A stretch of DNA of 62,271 bases from an uncultured Bacillota bacterium (GCA_937876465.1 CALEHV010000040.1:1-62271), one strand, 5' to 3'. Positions 8,844-17,955 are shown, counted from the first letter of the stretch. Program-made: numbers and translations. The notes: generated from the sequence alone by a model not told the origin.

Positions 8844-10025
8844 ATGGTGAAAAAGAAATTAATTAAAATTTCCATAATCATAACCTTAGTTACACTTTTT
8901 TCATCATGTAAGAATAACTCTTATACAACTTCGTTTGCCCCATTCGATCCTAGTGTCACAAATCGTTTTGGATATGATTATTCATTAAATTATTCATTAA
9001 AGGATTGGGAGAATTCTGTTCGTGCCCAAAAACTTTTTATTCTTCAAAATGAAGAATATGGAATTCGCAGCTTTTCGTTTGAAACTAAATTTTCATATTC
9101 TTTAGAAGGCAATTGCGAATATGAAAATATTGTTATTGAAAGATATAAAATGTCTTATAAAGAATGTGACATAAGATTCTTTGTGTATAGAGATAAAAAT
9201 AATTTTACAAAAAGTGATGCCTTTATCCATTTGCTTCACCCCCAAAAATATTCTGTGACAGAAGAATTTTTTGATATTCAAAAGATAAATTTTGCCCCTA
9301 TTAAAAACATAGTTGATGAAGGATATGTTTATACATGTGTTTGTCTTGGAGATGGCGCTAAAGATAGTATGGATGGATTGAATAATGACTTATTTAAGGC
9401 TTTTAACATTAGTCGAACCGAAACAAGCCTTGGTGTTTTAAGCATGTGGGCTTATATGGGCAGCAAAGTTTTGGATTTTCTTGAGAACTATTCATTTGTT
9501 AATTCAAATAGAGTTGCCGTAATTGGACATTCTAGAGGTGGAAAAGCAGCTTTGTTAGCTGGAGCAACAGATGAACGATTTTACTATGTTATTTCTTCTT
9601 GCGCGGGTAACTCTGGCGATGCTTTAAGTAGATACGATGAAACAGTTGAAGTTGGCGAAACAATTAAAAATATAACTGATTCATTTCCTTATTGGTTTTG
9701 CGAAAATTATAAAAAATATGCGGAAAATGAAAGGAATTTGCCGTTTGACCAACACGATTTGTTATCGTTAATTGCTCCAAGGCATTTATCTATTGGGTCT
9801 GCTAGTAATGATTCGTGGGCTAATCCTGAAAGACAATTATTGAGTGCAAAATTTGCAACTCAAATTTACCACACATATGGAGTTGAAGGTTTAATTATTC
9901 CTGAAAATTTTGAGTCAAATACTTTGTATGGAGATGGAAACATAACTTTTCATCAAAGGGAAGGCGAACACGGACTAGAAAAATCTGATTGGGAAAAATA
10001 TATTTCCTACTTTAAAAAAATTTAA
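8844..10025 (+). CDS. Glucuronoyl-esterase-like (CE15) lipoprotein
   Basis: A 393-residue alpha/beta hydrolase lipoprotein. The ATG at 8844 gives a clean signal peptide with lipobox Cys22 (LFSSC); an upstream in-frame TTG at 8832 would only add four residues. The nucleophile elbow GHSRGG (Ser230), the following ATDERFYYVIS, the FPYWFCENYKKY segment, FDQHDL, LIAPR and the late His376 (GEHG) match carbohydrate esterase family 15 and related glucuronoyl or xylan esterases step by step. Such enzymes cleave ester links between glucuronic acid on xylan and other groups. A surface role in plant-polysaccharide processing is inferred. No Shine-Dalgarno is obvious. The stop is shared with the convergent gene through TTAA at 10022-10025. 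Confidence 0.78.
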   Translation: MVKKKLIKISIIITLVTLFSSCKNNSYTTSFAPFDPSVTNRFGYDYSLNYSLKDWENSVRAQKLFILQNEEYGIRSFSFETKFSYSLEGNCEYENIVIERYKMSYKECDIRFFVYRDKNNFTKSDAFIHLLHPQKYSVTEEFFDIQKINFAPIKNIVDEGYVYTCVCLGDGAKDSMDGLNNDLFKAFNISRTETSLGVLSMWAYMGSKVLDFLENYSFVNSNRVAVIGHSRGGKAALLAGATDERFYYVISSCAGNSGDALSRYDETVEVGETIKNITDSFPYWFCENYKKYAENERNLPFDQHDLLSLIAPRHLSIGSASNDSWANPERQLLSAKFATQIYHTYGVEGLIIPENFESNTLYGDGNITFHQREGEHGLEKSDWEKYISYFKKI

Positions 10026-11161
10026 TCGATATTTCTATTTTTTCTTTTTAATGCAAATAAGTCTTTTAAATCTTCAGGTTTTTCTGCAAAGTTTAAAATA
10101 TTTAAATTTCTTTCAACAAGTTCTTGAAAAGTACGATATCCATATGTAACAAGAATATTATTAACAAAACCATTTTTTGCTGTTTGGAAATCTACTTCTG
10201 TATCTCCGATATAAGTTACTCTAGATTTGTTTCTAACTTTTAATCTCTTCATTATTTCTTTAATAGAGTCTGCAGAAGGTTTCTTTTTTCTCTTATTATC
10301 ATCGCCACAAACTGTTTCAAATAATCCTGGATAGAATTTTTCAATTAGTTCATTTGCAATATCTTCTCTTTTATTTGTTGAAACTGCGAGTCTATATCCT
10401 CTTCTTCTTAATGAAGTTAAGGTATCAAACATTCCTTCATAAGCGGTTGTGTTTTCGCAATAATGTTGTTCGTAATATTCTCTAAAATCATTTAAAACTT
10501 TCTGATATATTTCATTGTTAACATCTTCAGGTAGAGAACGTTTAATTAACATTGCTACTCCGTTGCCAATAGCGAGTCTAGTATGTTCCATATCCTTAGT
10601 TGGAAAACCATTTTTCTCTAATGAATAATTAACGGCTTTATTTAAATCAGGTAAAGTGTTCAATAAAGTTCCATCTAAGTCAAAGATAAGTAAATGTTTC
10701 TTCTTATGAAGAATTTCCATCCAGAAAACTTTTTTATCCATTTTCATAACAAGTCGTCCTTCAGGAGTTTTTGGGAATCTAAAAAGATTGATTGGCCACA
10801 TGTGACAACGGATAATATCAACCTCTGTTGGAGTTAATTCAAAATATTTTTTAGCGTTAATTAATGCACGATCTGGGTGAGCGTGTAAATGACCTCTCAT
10901 TGCTTTCTTATCTTTTCTCCAGTCGTAGAAAAATAAATCGTGTAAAAATGCTCCACGAATTAATGAGTGAAAGTCATAATGTTTGCATTTTTTAATGCAC
11001 CATTTGATTGATTCTTTTGCCACCCATGAAACGTGTCTATATGTATTAGAAGTTCTGTGCTGAGGAGTACGATAAATCTTTTGAAGACATTCATGATTTT
11101 TCATTTCAGAATATGTATCTTCAATAAGTTTTAGTTCTTCAGGGGTTATTGGCTTCTTCAT
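10022..11161 (-). CDS. HD-domain / HAD-phosphatase fusion protein
   Basis: A 379-residue fusion. The N-terminal half (about residues 35-150) is an HD-type metal-dependent phosphohydrolase: His43, the HD doublet His74-Asp75, and further His residues around 91-94. The C-terminal half (from about 155) is a HAD-superfamily hydrolase of the phosphoglycolate-phosphatase type, with DLDGT (Asp161, Asp163), a VSTNKRED segment for motif II and GDTEVDF for motif IV. Both halves keep their key residues. The substrate is unknown. A longer frame opens 13 codons upstream, but an extended -10 TGCTATAAT ends 7 nt before the ATG at 11161, so that ATG is chosen and the mRNA is probably leaderless. It is convergent with the esterase gene. 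Confidence 0.75.
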   Translation of the reverse strand: MKKPITPEELKLIEDTYSEMKNHECLQKIYRTPQHRTSNTYRHVSWVAKESIKWCIKKCKHYDFHSLIRGAFLHDLFFYDWRKDKKAMRGHLHAHPDRALINAKKYFELTPTEVDIIRCHMWPINLFRFPKTPEGRLVMKMDKKVFWMEILHKKKHLLIFDLDGTLLNTLPDLNKAVNYSLEKNGFPTKDMEHTRLAIGNGVAMLIKRSLPEDVNNEIYQKVLNDFREYYEQHYCENTTAYEGMFDTLTSLRRRGYRLAVSTNKREDIANELIEKFYPGLFETVCGDDNKRKKKPSADSIKEIMKRLKVRNKSRVTYIGDTEVDFQTAKNGFVNNILVTYGYRTFQELVERNLNILNFAEKPEDLKDLFALKRKNRNID

Positions 11162-11168
11162 ATTTGGA

Positions 11169-11214
11169 ATTATAGCATAATTTAATAGTATTTTTATCAC
11201 TTTGTAGATAAAAT
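11169..11214. promoter_or_regulatory. Divergent promoters of the HD-HAD gene and rlmH
   Basis: Minus strand: TGCTATAAT (-10 at 11174-11169), 7 nt before the ATG at 11161. Plus strand: TAAAAT (11209-11214), 6 nt before the rlmH ATG. Neither gene has a Shine-Dalgarno sequence, so both are predicted to be leaderless. Confidence 0.6.
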
Positions 11215-11220
11215 AGCGTT

Positions 11221-11700
11221 ATGAAAATAAGAATATTTGCTATTGGAAAGATTAAAGAAAATTATCTCAAAGAAGGCATTAATGAATATTTAAATCGTTT
11301 AAAACCATATGCATCGGTTGAAATTGTTGAGTTACCAGATTTTCCTGTAAAAGATAATCCAAGTAATTCAGAAATTGAAATTGTAAAAAATAATGAGTGT
11401 AAAAAAGTCTTAAATCTTTTGAAACCAAGTGAATATTTAATAGCTCTCGATCTTAATAAAAAGGAAATGACATCACCTGAATTTTCTCAATATTTATTAA
11501 AAAAATTAGAAGTTGGTGGAAGTTCCGTTTCTTTTGTAATTGGAGGTTCTTATGGGCTATCTGACGAATTAAAACAAAGAGCAAACGATTCAATCTCTTT
11601 TTCAAAGATGACGTTTTTGCATCAGATGACCAGATTAGTTCTTTTAGAGCAAATTTATCGTGCTTTTAAAATATATAAAAACGAAACCTATCATAAATAG
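11221..11700 (+). CDS. rlmH: 23S rRNA pseudouridine-1915 N3-methyltransferase RlmH
   Basis: A 159-residue SPOUT-family enzyme that methylates pseudouridine 1915 in helix 69 of 23S rRNA, working on assembled 70S ribosomes. The length is normal for the family. The C-terminal SAM-binding knot is clear: FVIGGSYGLSDE near residues 104-115, then SKMTFLHQMTRLVLLEQIYRA, and a conserved tail YKNETYHK. TAAAAT lies 6 nt before the ATG with no Shine-Dalgarno. A small inverted repeat (AACCTAT/ATAGGTT) covers its 3' end and runs into the promoter of the next gene. Confidence 0.95.
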   Translation: MKIRIFAIGKIKENYLKEGINEYLNRLKPYASVEIVELPDFPVKDNPSNSEIEIVKNNECKKVLNLLKPSEYLIALDLNKKEMTSPEFSQYLLKKLEVGGSSVSFVIGGSYGLSDELKQRANDSISFSKMTFLHQMTRLVLLEQIYRAFKIYKNETYHK

Positions 11701-11702
11701 GT

Positions 11703-11708
11703 TATAAT
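11703..11708 (+). promoter_or_regulatory. -10 box deciding the start of the gene at 11715
   Basis: TATAAT is directly followed by ATGCATATG. The first ATG touches the -10 box and would lie upstream of any transcript, so the second ATG (11715), 6 nt downstream of the box, is the likely first codon of a leaderless mRNA. Confidence 0.6.
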
Positions 11709-11714
11709 ATGCAT

Positions 11715-13124
11715 ATGACTGAACAAGTTCGAAGCAAACTTAATAACGGCATTACAAACTTTTTAATTCTTGAATGTTTGGCTGTTTTGGGTTTTGGTTT
11801 GGGCGGGATCAATGTAGTTTTCTATGCCTTAGCAATAGTGATTTCGTTGTTTGCTATCTTTGTAGCGTGGAATAAGTTTTCAAAAGAAGAAAGAAAAACA
11901 CTTTTGATTTACAGTATCTGTGTTTTTGCTTTTTCAGCTTTTTATTCTTTTGGAGCTTTATACATAACAAGCAATGTTGCAGAAAACTTATTAATAATGT
12001 TAGCTATAAATGCCGCATTGTTCTTAGGTATTGCCTCAAGAAAAATTAAATGTATTAAACCAGAAGTTGTTTTAGCAGTTATAGGATCTTCTATAGCCCT
12101 TCTTGTTTTGATTTCAATGATTGCAACTTGGACTCAGTATGGACTCTTTTATAGACAGATTTATTCTTCAACACCTGTATATTATTACGCCGGTAAACTT
12201 CATAGTCTTGTAAATGAGACAATGTTTTTAAGAGGATTTACTTTTGTTGAAGCGTTACCTCAAGCCTACTGTTTATTTGGCATAATTTGTACCTGCTTCT
12301 TAGGTGGATGTTTGTTCATTAAACCTAAAGAAAAACCAGCGATATTTTGGATATATTTTGGAGTTGGAATTATTGGCTTTTTAAGTATATTTACCCTTCT
12401 TTATGTAAGAGCAGTTTTATTCTTAATTCCTATAGTTTTGACGGTGTTTTTATATAAATATCTCCGTAAAAACCCTTTATTTTGCAAAATTTTGAAAATT
12501 TCATTAATTGTAATTGCAGCAATTTTTGTTCTATTTTTCGTGTTTGTTGTCATCAATTCTATAGGCAATAATGCTTTCTCAAACTTTGTTGCTTCAAACG
12601 CTTTTTTAAACAAAATATTTAACGCTAATGGAATAGTTGCTGGTGTTAACAAAATCATCAATTATTTATTTAACAACGGAGGCCTATTCGGCATTAAACT
12701 CGAAGGCAATGTATGGCAAGTTGAAGAAATTTTCAAAGTTGTTTATACAAATACTGGAATGTTTGAAATTGAAGTTCTAAAAGAGAGTGGTGTTTTTGCC
12801 TTCCTCATCTTGCTTGTCTTTATTGTTTTAGAAGCAATCATGCTTGGGAAGTATGCAAAGAAGTCAAATGATAGCGATGGAACTAAGATTATTTTCCTTT
12901 CGATAATAATTGGAGTTTTCTTATATAGCTCTTTTAGCTCAACAATTTTGCCTTATACGAATTTACAAACTGATTACCAAGGAATTTTACGTGGTCCAAT
13001 ACCTTTACTAATTTTGTTTATGGTTGGTTATACATTGGTTGGTTCAAATAAAGAAACGATCCTAGAAACTCAAAACGTGAAAGAGATTGGCAAAAATAAA
13101 GAAGTGGAGGAGATGGTTTTATGA
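11715..13124 (+). CDS. Polytopic membrane protein, O-antigen ligase/polymerase-like
   Basis: About 469 residues with 10-12 hydrophobic segments, a larger extracytoplasmic loop after about residue 280, and a C-terminal charged tail. The layout resembles Wzy/O-antigen-ligase family proteins that polymerise or transfer surface glycans, and a glycan role would suit the neighbouring TupA-like ATP-grasp gene. No short diagnostic motif confirms it. The start at 11715 follows from the promoter position (6 nt after TATAAT). It overlaps the next gene by 4 bases (ATGA at 13121), so the two are translationally coupled. Confidence 0.5.
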   Translation: MTEQVRSKLNNGITNFLILECLAVLGFGLGGINVVFYALAIVISLFAIFVAWNKFSKEERKTLLIYSICVFAFSAFYSFGALYITSNVAENLLIMLAINAALFLGIASRKIKCIKPEVVLAVIGSSIALLVLISMIATWTQYGLFYRQIYSSTPVYYYAGKLHSLVNETMFLRGFTFVEALPQAYCLFGIICTCFLGGCLFIKPKEKPAIFWIYFGVGIIGFLSIFTLLYVRAVLFLIPIVLTVFLYKYLRKNPLFCKILKISLIVIAAIFVLFFVFVVINSIGNNAFSNFVASNAFLNKIFNANGIVAGVNKIINYLFNNGGLFGIKLEGNVWQVEEIFKVVYTNTGMFEIEVLKESGVFAFLILLVFIVLEAIMLGKYAKKSNDSDGTKIIFLSIIIGVFLYSSFSSTILPYTNLQTDYQGILRGPIPLLILFMVGYTLVGSNKETILETQNVKEIGKNKEVEEMVL

Positions 13125-13981
13125 GAACAAAAACTGCTTTAGTTTTAAGCTTTTTGTCTACGATTTTAATGTCGTGTGCAAGAACAGGTGAAACTTATCC
13201 TTACAATTATTTAGATACAGGAAAATTTGAAACCAATTTTTATACCGAACATAAAGGTGTAAAAGCAGAACAAGTTAGTTCAACAATTAATTTAGATTTA
13301 TCAGAATCAAATGGTTCATTTGCCAAACATTGGAAACCTTTTGCAGATTCCCAAAAAGAAATTAATGGAATTAAAGCTGAAGACCAAATGAAAAACGGAA
13401 GTTATTTAGATTGGTTTGAAGACGAAGATTCAGAAATTGGTTATGGTCCTAATAAATGTTTAGGCAGAATTAAAAATTCCTTCAAAGAAGGAATACTTTC
13501 AAGATTATATGACGGCAGAGTTCGTTGTGATGGCAAAACTTACGCTCGTACAAGAATTCAAATTAACCAAAACGGGTATAGTTGTTATTTCCCTGGAGAA
13601 ATTAATACAGCAAAATATTTAGCAATTGCATTACGTGGATCAACAAATTTAGAAAGCACAACTTCTGCGGTTAATTTAGCAACCTTAGATTTACAAATAT
13701 CGTTATTCCAAAAACAAGAAAATTCAAAATTTAGAGAAATTAAAATAAATTTTAAAGACGCTCAAGTTTGCACAAACACTCATGGTAAAACTGAATTGCT
13801 TTCTTTCTATTTTGATAAAGCTTTTGAGGTTAATGGAATTGAAAATTATGAACAATATTTAAACGGCATTTCAGCAATGTCGATTCAATACAATTTAAAA
13901 GCTCTCCCTGACGCTGTCGAAGGAGAGCAATTCGGCTTGATGTTATATGAATTTATGCTACCAGAGTCTACTTGGAGATAA
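13121..13981 (+). CDS. Lipoprotein of unknown function
   Basis: A 286-residue protein with a signal peptide and lipobox Cys19 (LMSC), exported and lipid-anchored. I do not recognise the mature part; it is rich in alternating polar and hydrophobic residues, suggesting a beta-rich fold. Its first residues after the Cys include ETYP, which also follows the lipobox of the peptide-binding lipoprotein at 15406. A GGAGGAG site sits in the end of the upstream gene and the ATG overlaps its stop (ATGA), so it is expressed with the O-antigen-ligase-like protein. Its last 14 bases overlap the 3' end of the convergent gene at 13968. Confidence 0.65.
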   Translation: MRTKTALVLSFLSTILMSCARTGETYPYNYLDTGKFETNFYTEHKGVKAEQVSSTINLDLSESNGSFAKHWKPFADSQKEINGIKAEDQMKNGSYLDWFEDEDSEIGYGPNKCLGRIKNSFKEGILSRLYDGRVRCDGKTYARTRIQINQNGYSCYFPGEINTAKYLAIALRGSTNLESTTSAVNLATLDLQISLFQKQENSKFREIKINFKDAQVCTNTHGKTELLSFYFDKAFEVNGIENYEQYLNGISAMSIQYNLKALPDAVEGEQFGLMLYEFMLPESTWR

Positions 13982-14879
13982 GTTTAGATATATCTAACCA
14001 TTCGCCCATTTCAAAGTCGCATTTATCATCGTCTAAAATTAGAGTACCTTTCGCAGGCGTGAAAGTCATCTCAGATACATAGATTTTATTTTCTATTATA
14101 TATACGTCCACACGCACGAAAGGAAATTCGGCGCTTAATTTTTCAGCTATTTTTATAGCTTCTTCAAAGTTTTCTGGTTTATTCAAAGGATAATCGGTCT
14201 TTTTCCACCCATTAAATTGAGATCCATCAAAAGGAGTCCAATCAATGTAATAGTTGTTGTATCTAATGTCTTTTCCACGACCAGTTACAACATATAAAGA
14301 TCTCGCTTTTCCGTTAAAACAATGAATTTTATATTCTGTTGGAAGGGAGTCTAATTCGCCTAAATATTTTTCAATAATAATACGTGGTTTTATCGAAGAA
14401 TAATGCCTTTCACACGTTTTCTTTCCGTAGTTAATTTTTAACCATTTATTAAACTGTTTTCTTAATGATTTTATATCAAGTTTAGATTTATCTAAAACGA
14501 TTTTATTGAAAGCACATGCATGAGTACACTTCATTACAAATTGTTCAGGTAATTTATCAAAATCTATATCGTCAAATTTATCGTAGACTCCATAGCAAGG
14601 AACTAGATAATTTTCGAACCCTTTTTCTTTTGCAAATTCTCTTAAACCATCACGGGATGCGCACTTAGAAACCAAACTATTTTTTGGATAAACAAAAAGA
14701 CGTAAATATTGAAGCTTTTCAGTATATCTAGTTGGATTTTTGAGGTTACATTTATGATGTGTGATGTATTTGTATTGCAATTTCACATATAAAGTTGGCG
14801 AAATCGCTTTGACAATGCCTCTAAAAGGAACGACTAATGCTCTTTTGAATTTATTTTCTTTTAAATTTGGATTTGGCAT
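13968..14879 (-). CDS. TupA-like ATP-grasp protein (surface polysaccharide biosynthesis)
   Basis: A 303-residue protein matching the TupA-like ATP-grasp family: an N-terminal helical part with YTEKLQYLRL near residue 50, the nucleotide-binding lysine region FVMKCTHACAFN near 110-120, an IIIEKYL segment near 165, and a C-terminal FVRVDVY plus EMTFTPAKGT. TupA was first described in teichuronopeptide synthesis, where it is thought to ligate amino acids to a glycuronan. In gut Bacillota these genes lie in glycan clusters, as here. TATACT ends 11 nt before the ATG and there is no Shine-Dalgarno. The 3' end overlaps the convergent lipoprotein gene by 14 bp. Confidence 0.75.
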   Translation of the reverse strand: MPNPNLKENKFKRALVVPFRGIVKAISPTLYVKLQYKYITHHKCNLKNPTRYTEKLQYLRLFVYPKNSLVSKCASRDGLREFAKEKGFENYLVPCYGVYDKFDDIDFDKLPEQFVMKCTHACAFNKIVLDKSKLDIKSLRKQFNKWLKINYGKKTCERHYSSIKPRIIIEKYLGELDSLPTEYKIHCFNGKARSLYVVTGRGKDIRYNNYYIDWTPFDGSQFNGWKKTDYPLNKPENFEEAIKIAEKLSAEFPFVRVDVYIIENKIYVSEMTFTPAKGTLILDDDKCDFEMGEWLDISKLISK

Positions 14880-14931
14880 ATTTCAACATAAGTATATGTT
14901 AGGTTAATGTTTTATTCAAATCTCGTTTGGT

Positions 14932-14937
14932 TATAAT
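14932..14937 (+). promoter_or_regulatory. -10 box of the gene at 14947
   Basis: TATAAT, 9 nt before the ATG; no Shine-Dalgarno sequence between them, so the 5' leader is at most a few nucleotides. Confidence 0.5.
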
Positions 14938-14946
14938 ATATACACA

Positions 14947-15300
14947 ATGAAAAAAGCATTTTGTTCCTGGTACAACTATGTAATCGCATTGGTATTAACT
15001 GCTATTGCCGCTGGCATTGGCATTATTCCATATTTTGCACTTAACGATGCTTCAAAATGGCCAAAAGAATATATTTTCTATGTCTTTTTATTTGCAGGAT
15101 GCGTTATATTACTCGTTGGATTTGTAATCCAGGATTTATATAGAGCTAGATGCCGTCACAAAACAAAAAACTGGAATAATCCTCTTCCAGAAGAAGTTAT
15201 TGAAAAGGCGTGGAAAATCATGTGTCCAGCACTACTTGCAGGATTAACCTGCGTAGCAGCAGGCATAATTGCTACATTCATTATTCAAAACATTCATTAA
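14947..15300 (+). CDS. Small membrane protein, three TM segments
   Basis: A 117-residue protein with hydrophobic segments at about 9-29, 43-64 and 94-114, and a basic loop (YRARCRHKTKNW) between the second and third. I do not recognise the family. It stands alone between a short-spaced -10 box and a strong terminator, so it is a single-gene transcript. It may be an accessory of the Opp operon that follows, but nothing in the sequence shows that. Confidence 0.6.
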   Translation: MKKAFCSWYNYVIALVLTAIAAGIGIIPYFALNDASKWPKEYIFYVFLFAGCVILLVGFVIQDLYRARCRHKTKNWNNPLPEEVIEKAWKIMCPALLAGLTCVAAGIIATFIIQNIH

Positions 15301-15301
15301 C

Positions 15302-15333
15302 AAAAAGTCGCACTCGTTGCGATTTTTTTATTA
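15302..15333 (+). terminator. Terminator after the gene at 14947
   Basis: AAAGTCGCA and TTGCGATTT arms around a short loop, followed by a run of seven Ts. Confidence 0.8.
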
Positions 15334-15340
15334 TTTTTAC

Positions 15341-15369
15341 TTTGCATACGTGCGCTCTTGTGGTATAGT
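15341..15369 (+). promoter_or_regulatory. Promoter of the opp operon
   Basis: TTTGCA (15341-15346), a 17-bp spacer, and TATAGT (15364-15369). The transcript has a leader of about 30 nt with a small AATCTTTAAAGATT inverted repeat and an AAAGGA ribosome-binding site. Confidence 0.7.
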
Positions 15370-15405
15370 TTACACAATCTTTAAAGATTGAAAGGAAATA
15401 AGGTT

Positions 15406-17955
15406 ATGAAAAACAAAAAACACTTAGGTATATCCTGCGTCATGTTATCAGCATTAGTCCTTGCAAGCTGTGGTGGCAAAGGATACGAAACCTACCCCGT
15501 AACTGGTGATTACCTTACTGGCAAGACAGCAAAGTCTGTTTATAACGCTTATTTAGGTAGTGCACCAACAACACTTGACCCAACAGTTTCTCAAAATGCA
15601 GAAAATGTTAGTCACTTAGCAAACTTAATCGGAACCTTAGCCATGAACGATGGTTATGGCATTCTCCGTAAAGAACTTGCTAAGACAGCCAGCCACTCTG
15701 AAGACTGGAAAACATTCTCATTCACAATTCGTGATGAGGTCCCATGGGTTAAATCAGATGGAAGCATCTATGAACTCAAAGGAGCAAAACAATACGTTAA
15801 GGCAGAAGATTTCGTCTCAACAGCAAAAATTATTCTTGATTTTGCTAATAACTCAGAAATCTACTACATGTACACATTGTTCGTCTCAAACGCTTGGGAA
15901 TATTACTGTTACACCATGATGGTTAAATTCATGAACGAAGGAAAACCAGGTTATACAGATTTGAAGGGTAACGATGATAAGCAAGCTGCAAAATTAACAG
16001 AACTCGTTAGACAATACAGCGGTGCTGAACCAGAAACACCTATTACTAAAGCTGCAATGCCAGACATTCGTGCATTCAAACGTGTCGGTGTTAAGGCAGA
16101 AGGTGGAACACTTACCTATACATTAAAAGAGAAGGCAACATTCTTCCCAACAATGCTCACATATACTCCATTCATGCCAACAAACTATGATTTCTACAAA
16201 GCATGTAAGGGTACATATGGTGCTAAGAAAGACAAACTTCTCTATTGCGGACCATACATTTTAAGTGAACTTACAGCTAACTCAGTTAAGTACATTCCAA
16301 ACAATCTTTACTTCGCTAAAGAAAAAGTCCACGTTAAGAATATTAACTACAAAGTTGTCGATGCATCAGTCGGTTATGCCGATATGCGTGAAGCATTCGA
16401 TAGAAAAGAAGTTGACGGCTTCAGCTTAAGCCAAGAAGATGCTGAAGGTTGGGAAACATATATTACTGGTCCAAACAAAGACCACGATATTAAGAATCCA
16501 TATTCAGGTTTAGTTAACAGCCGTGAAATTGAGGATGTTGATTACACATATCACTTCAACCTCAACATTAACCGTCCACATACTTTGGAAGAAAAAGCTA
16601 CATGGAGTGAAGCAACATATTGGTCAGGATCAACTGCTGCTGAAGTCATGAAAGAATGGGCTCCAAACGACGAAGCTAAAGCAAGAATTATTCAAGAAAC
16701 AAATACCGCATTAGGCGTTAAAGAAATTCGTAAATTAATCCTCAATGCAGGCGATCTTGCAGTCTTCAACAAACAAAATAAAGTTGATGATAACAACCAA
16801 TATCAAATGAACACATTCACCCCACGTGGATATGTCTTTGATGAAGAAGGTAACGACTACATCAACAAATACTACGAAGAATACGCTGAACAAAAAGGCT
16901 TAACAGGTACTGATCCATTTACTGGTGAAGCATTAGAACCTATTACCGAAGCTGGTAAGACATTATCAGCAAAAGGTGTTGAAGCTAAGATCTTAGTTGG
17001 CCCACAACAAATCAAAGGTGTCAACTTCATTGAACCTTCACAAGCTGCTGGTGAAAGCAAGAAATTAATCGATAAATATGATTGGTTAAGCCTTGCTAAG
17101 ATGAGAGATGATGCTGTTAACGCAGTTAAAGAATTAAGAACTTCAGCTGTTATCTCAGATCACATTTCAGCAACACACCCAGTCATCGTTGACTACTTAG
17201 CTATTGGTGGAATTAACACAACATACGATAAAGACGAAAGAGAATTCGTTGACTCATGGAACATGAGAGCAAATGGTTGTGCACTTAATGCAGCTGATTC
17301 AGATGCATCAGGTTATCCACTTTGTTCAACAATTGAACCATCATGTGAAAACAAATATTACCCATATTTCCAAATGTTCAGAAACAAAACTGATAAACAA
17401 GATGTTTGGGAAAAATATTCAGAAAATGGTTACTTCACATTAGGTTCACAATGGGGTTGGATGGGCGACTACGCTGACCCACTTACCTATATGCACTGCT
17501 ATGTCACCAATGGTGAAATGTCAAAGATGTCTGGTAATACAGATTACTTCGATAGCTATCATATGGAAGGATCAACATTAGTTAAAGATCCAAATCATAT
17601 GCTCTATGCATACAACGCAATTGTTGATGAAGCAAAAGCAGAAAATACTTCAAACGTTGAACGTTTCAAGAAGTTCGCTGCTGCTGAATATATGCTTCTC
17701 AATGATTTGTATATTATGAAACCTTACAAGATGTCTACACAAGGATGGGCTGCATCAATCTCACGTGCCGCTGGTTACGAAAACCCAAGCGCTCCATACG
17801 GACTTGCAAACCACTCTATGTTAAGCATGTGGGCTCTTGAAGAAGTCCCAACTGCAGAAGAACGTAAAGTTGCTCGTGAGACTCAAAAAGCCAAGAAGGC
17901 CGAAGAGCTTGCAAAATACGGCAACAATACAATCGCAGCATTGTTCGAAAATTAA
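15406..17955 (+). CDS. oppA: Oligopeptide ABC transporter substrate-binding lipoprotein
   Basis: An 849-residue lipoprotein, lipobox Cys22 (LASC), of the SBP_bac_5 (OppA/DppA) family. The N-terminal segment with GSAPTTLDPTVSQ is the typical start of the fold, where OppA proteins read as lists of starting positions on the peptide. The family is usually 500-600 residues, so this member carries about 250 extra residues, mostly in the middle and towards the C-terminus. It captures peptides at the membrane surface and delivers them to OppBC. The ATG at 15406 is chosen for its AAAGGA site and correct signal peptide. Genes for both permeases and both ATPases follow. Confidence 0.88.
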   Translation: MKNKKHLGISCVMLSALVLASCGGKGYETYPVTGDYLTGKTAKSVYNAYLGSAPTTLDPTVSQNAENVSHLANLIGTLAMNDGYGILRKELAKTASHSEDWKTFSFTIRDEVPWVKSDGSIYELKGAKQYVKAEDFVSTAKIILDFANNSEIYYMYTLFVSNAWEYYCYTMMVKFMNEGKPGYTDLKGNDDKQAAKLTELVRQYSGAEPETPITKAAMPDIRAFKRVGVKAEGGTLTYTLKEKATFFPTMLTYTPFMPTNYDFYKACKGTYGAKKDKLLYCGPYILSELTANSVKYIPNNLYFAKEKVHVKNINYKVVDASVGYADMREAFDRKEVDGFSLSQEDAEGWETYITGPNKDHDIKNPYSGLVNSREIEDVDYTYHFNLNINRPHTLEEKATWSEATYWSGSTAAEVMKEWAPNDEAKARIIQETNTALGVKEIRKLILNAGDLAVFNKQNKVDDNNQYQMNTFTPRGYVFDEEGNDYINKYYEEYAEQKGLTGTDPFTGEALEPITEAGKTLSAKGVEAKILVGPQQIKGVNFIEPSQAAGESKKLIDKYDWLSLAKMRDDAVNAVKELRTSAVISDHISATHPVIVDYLAIGGINTTYDKDEREFVDSWNMRANGCALNAADSDASGYPLCSTIEPSCENKYYPYFQMFRNKTDKQDVWEKYSENGYFTLGSQWGWMGDYADPLTYMHCYVTNGEMSKMSGNTDYFDSYHMEGSTLVKDPNHMLYAYNAIVDEAKAENTSNVERFKKFAAAEYMLLNDLYIMKPYKMSTQGWAASISRAAGYENPSAPYGLANHSMLSMWALEEVPTAEERKVARETQKAKKAEELAKYGNNTIAALFEN

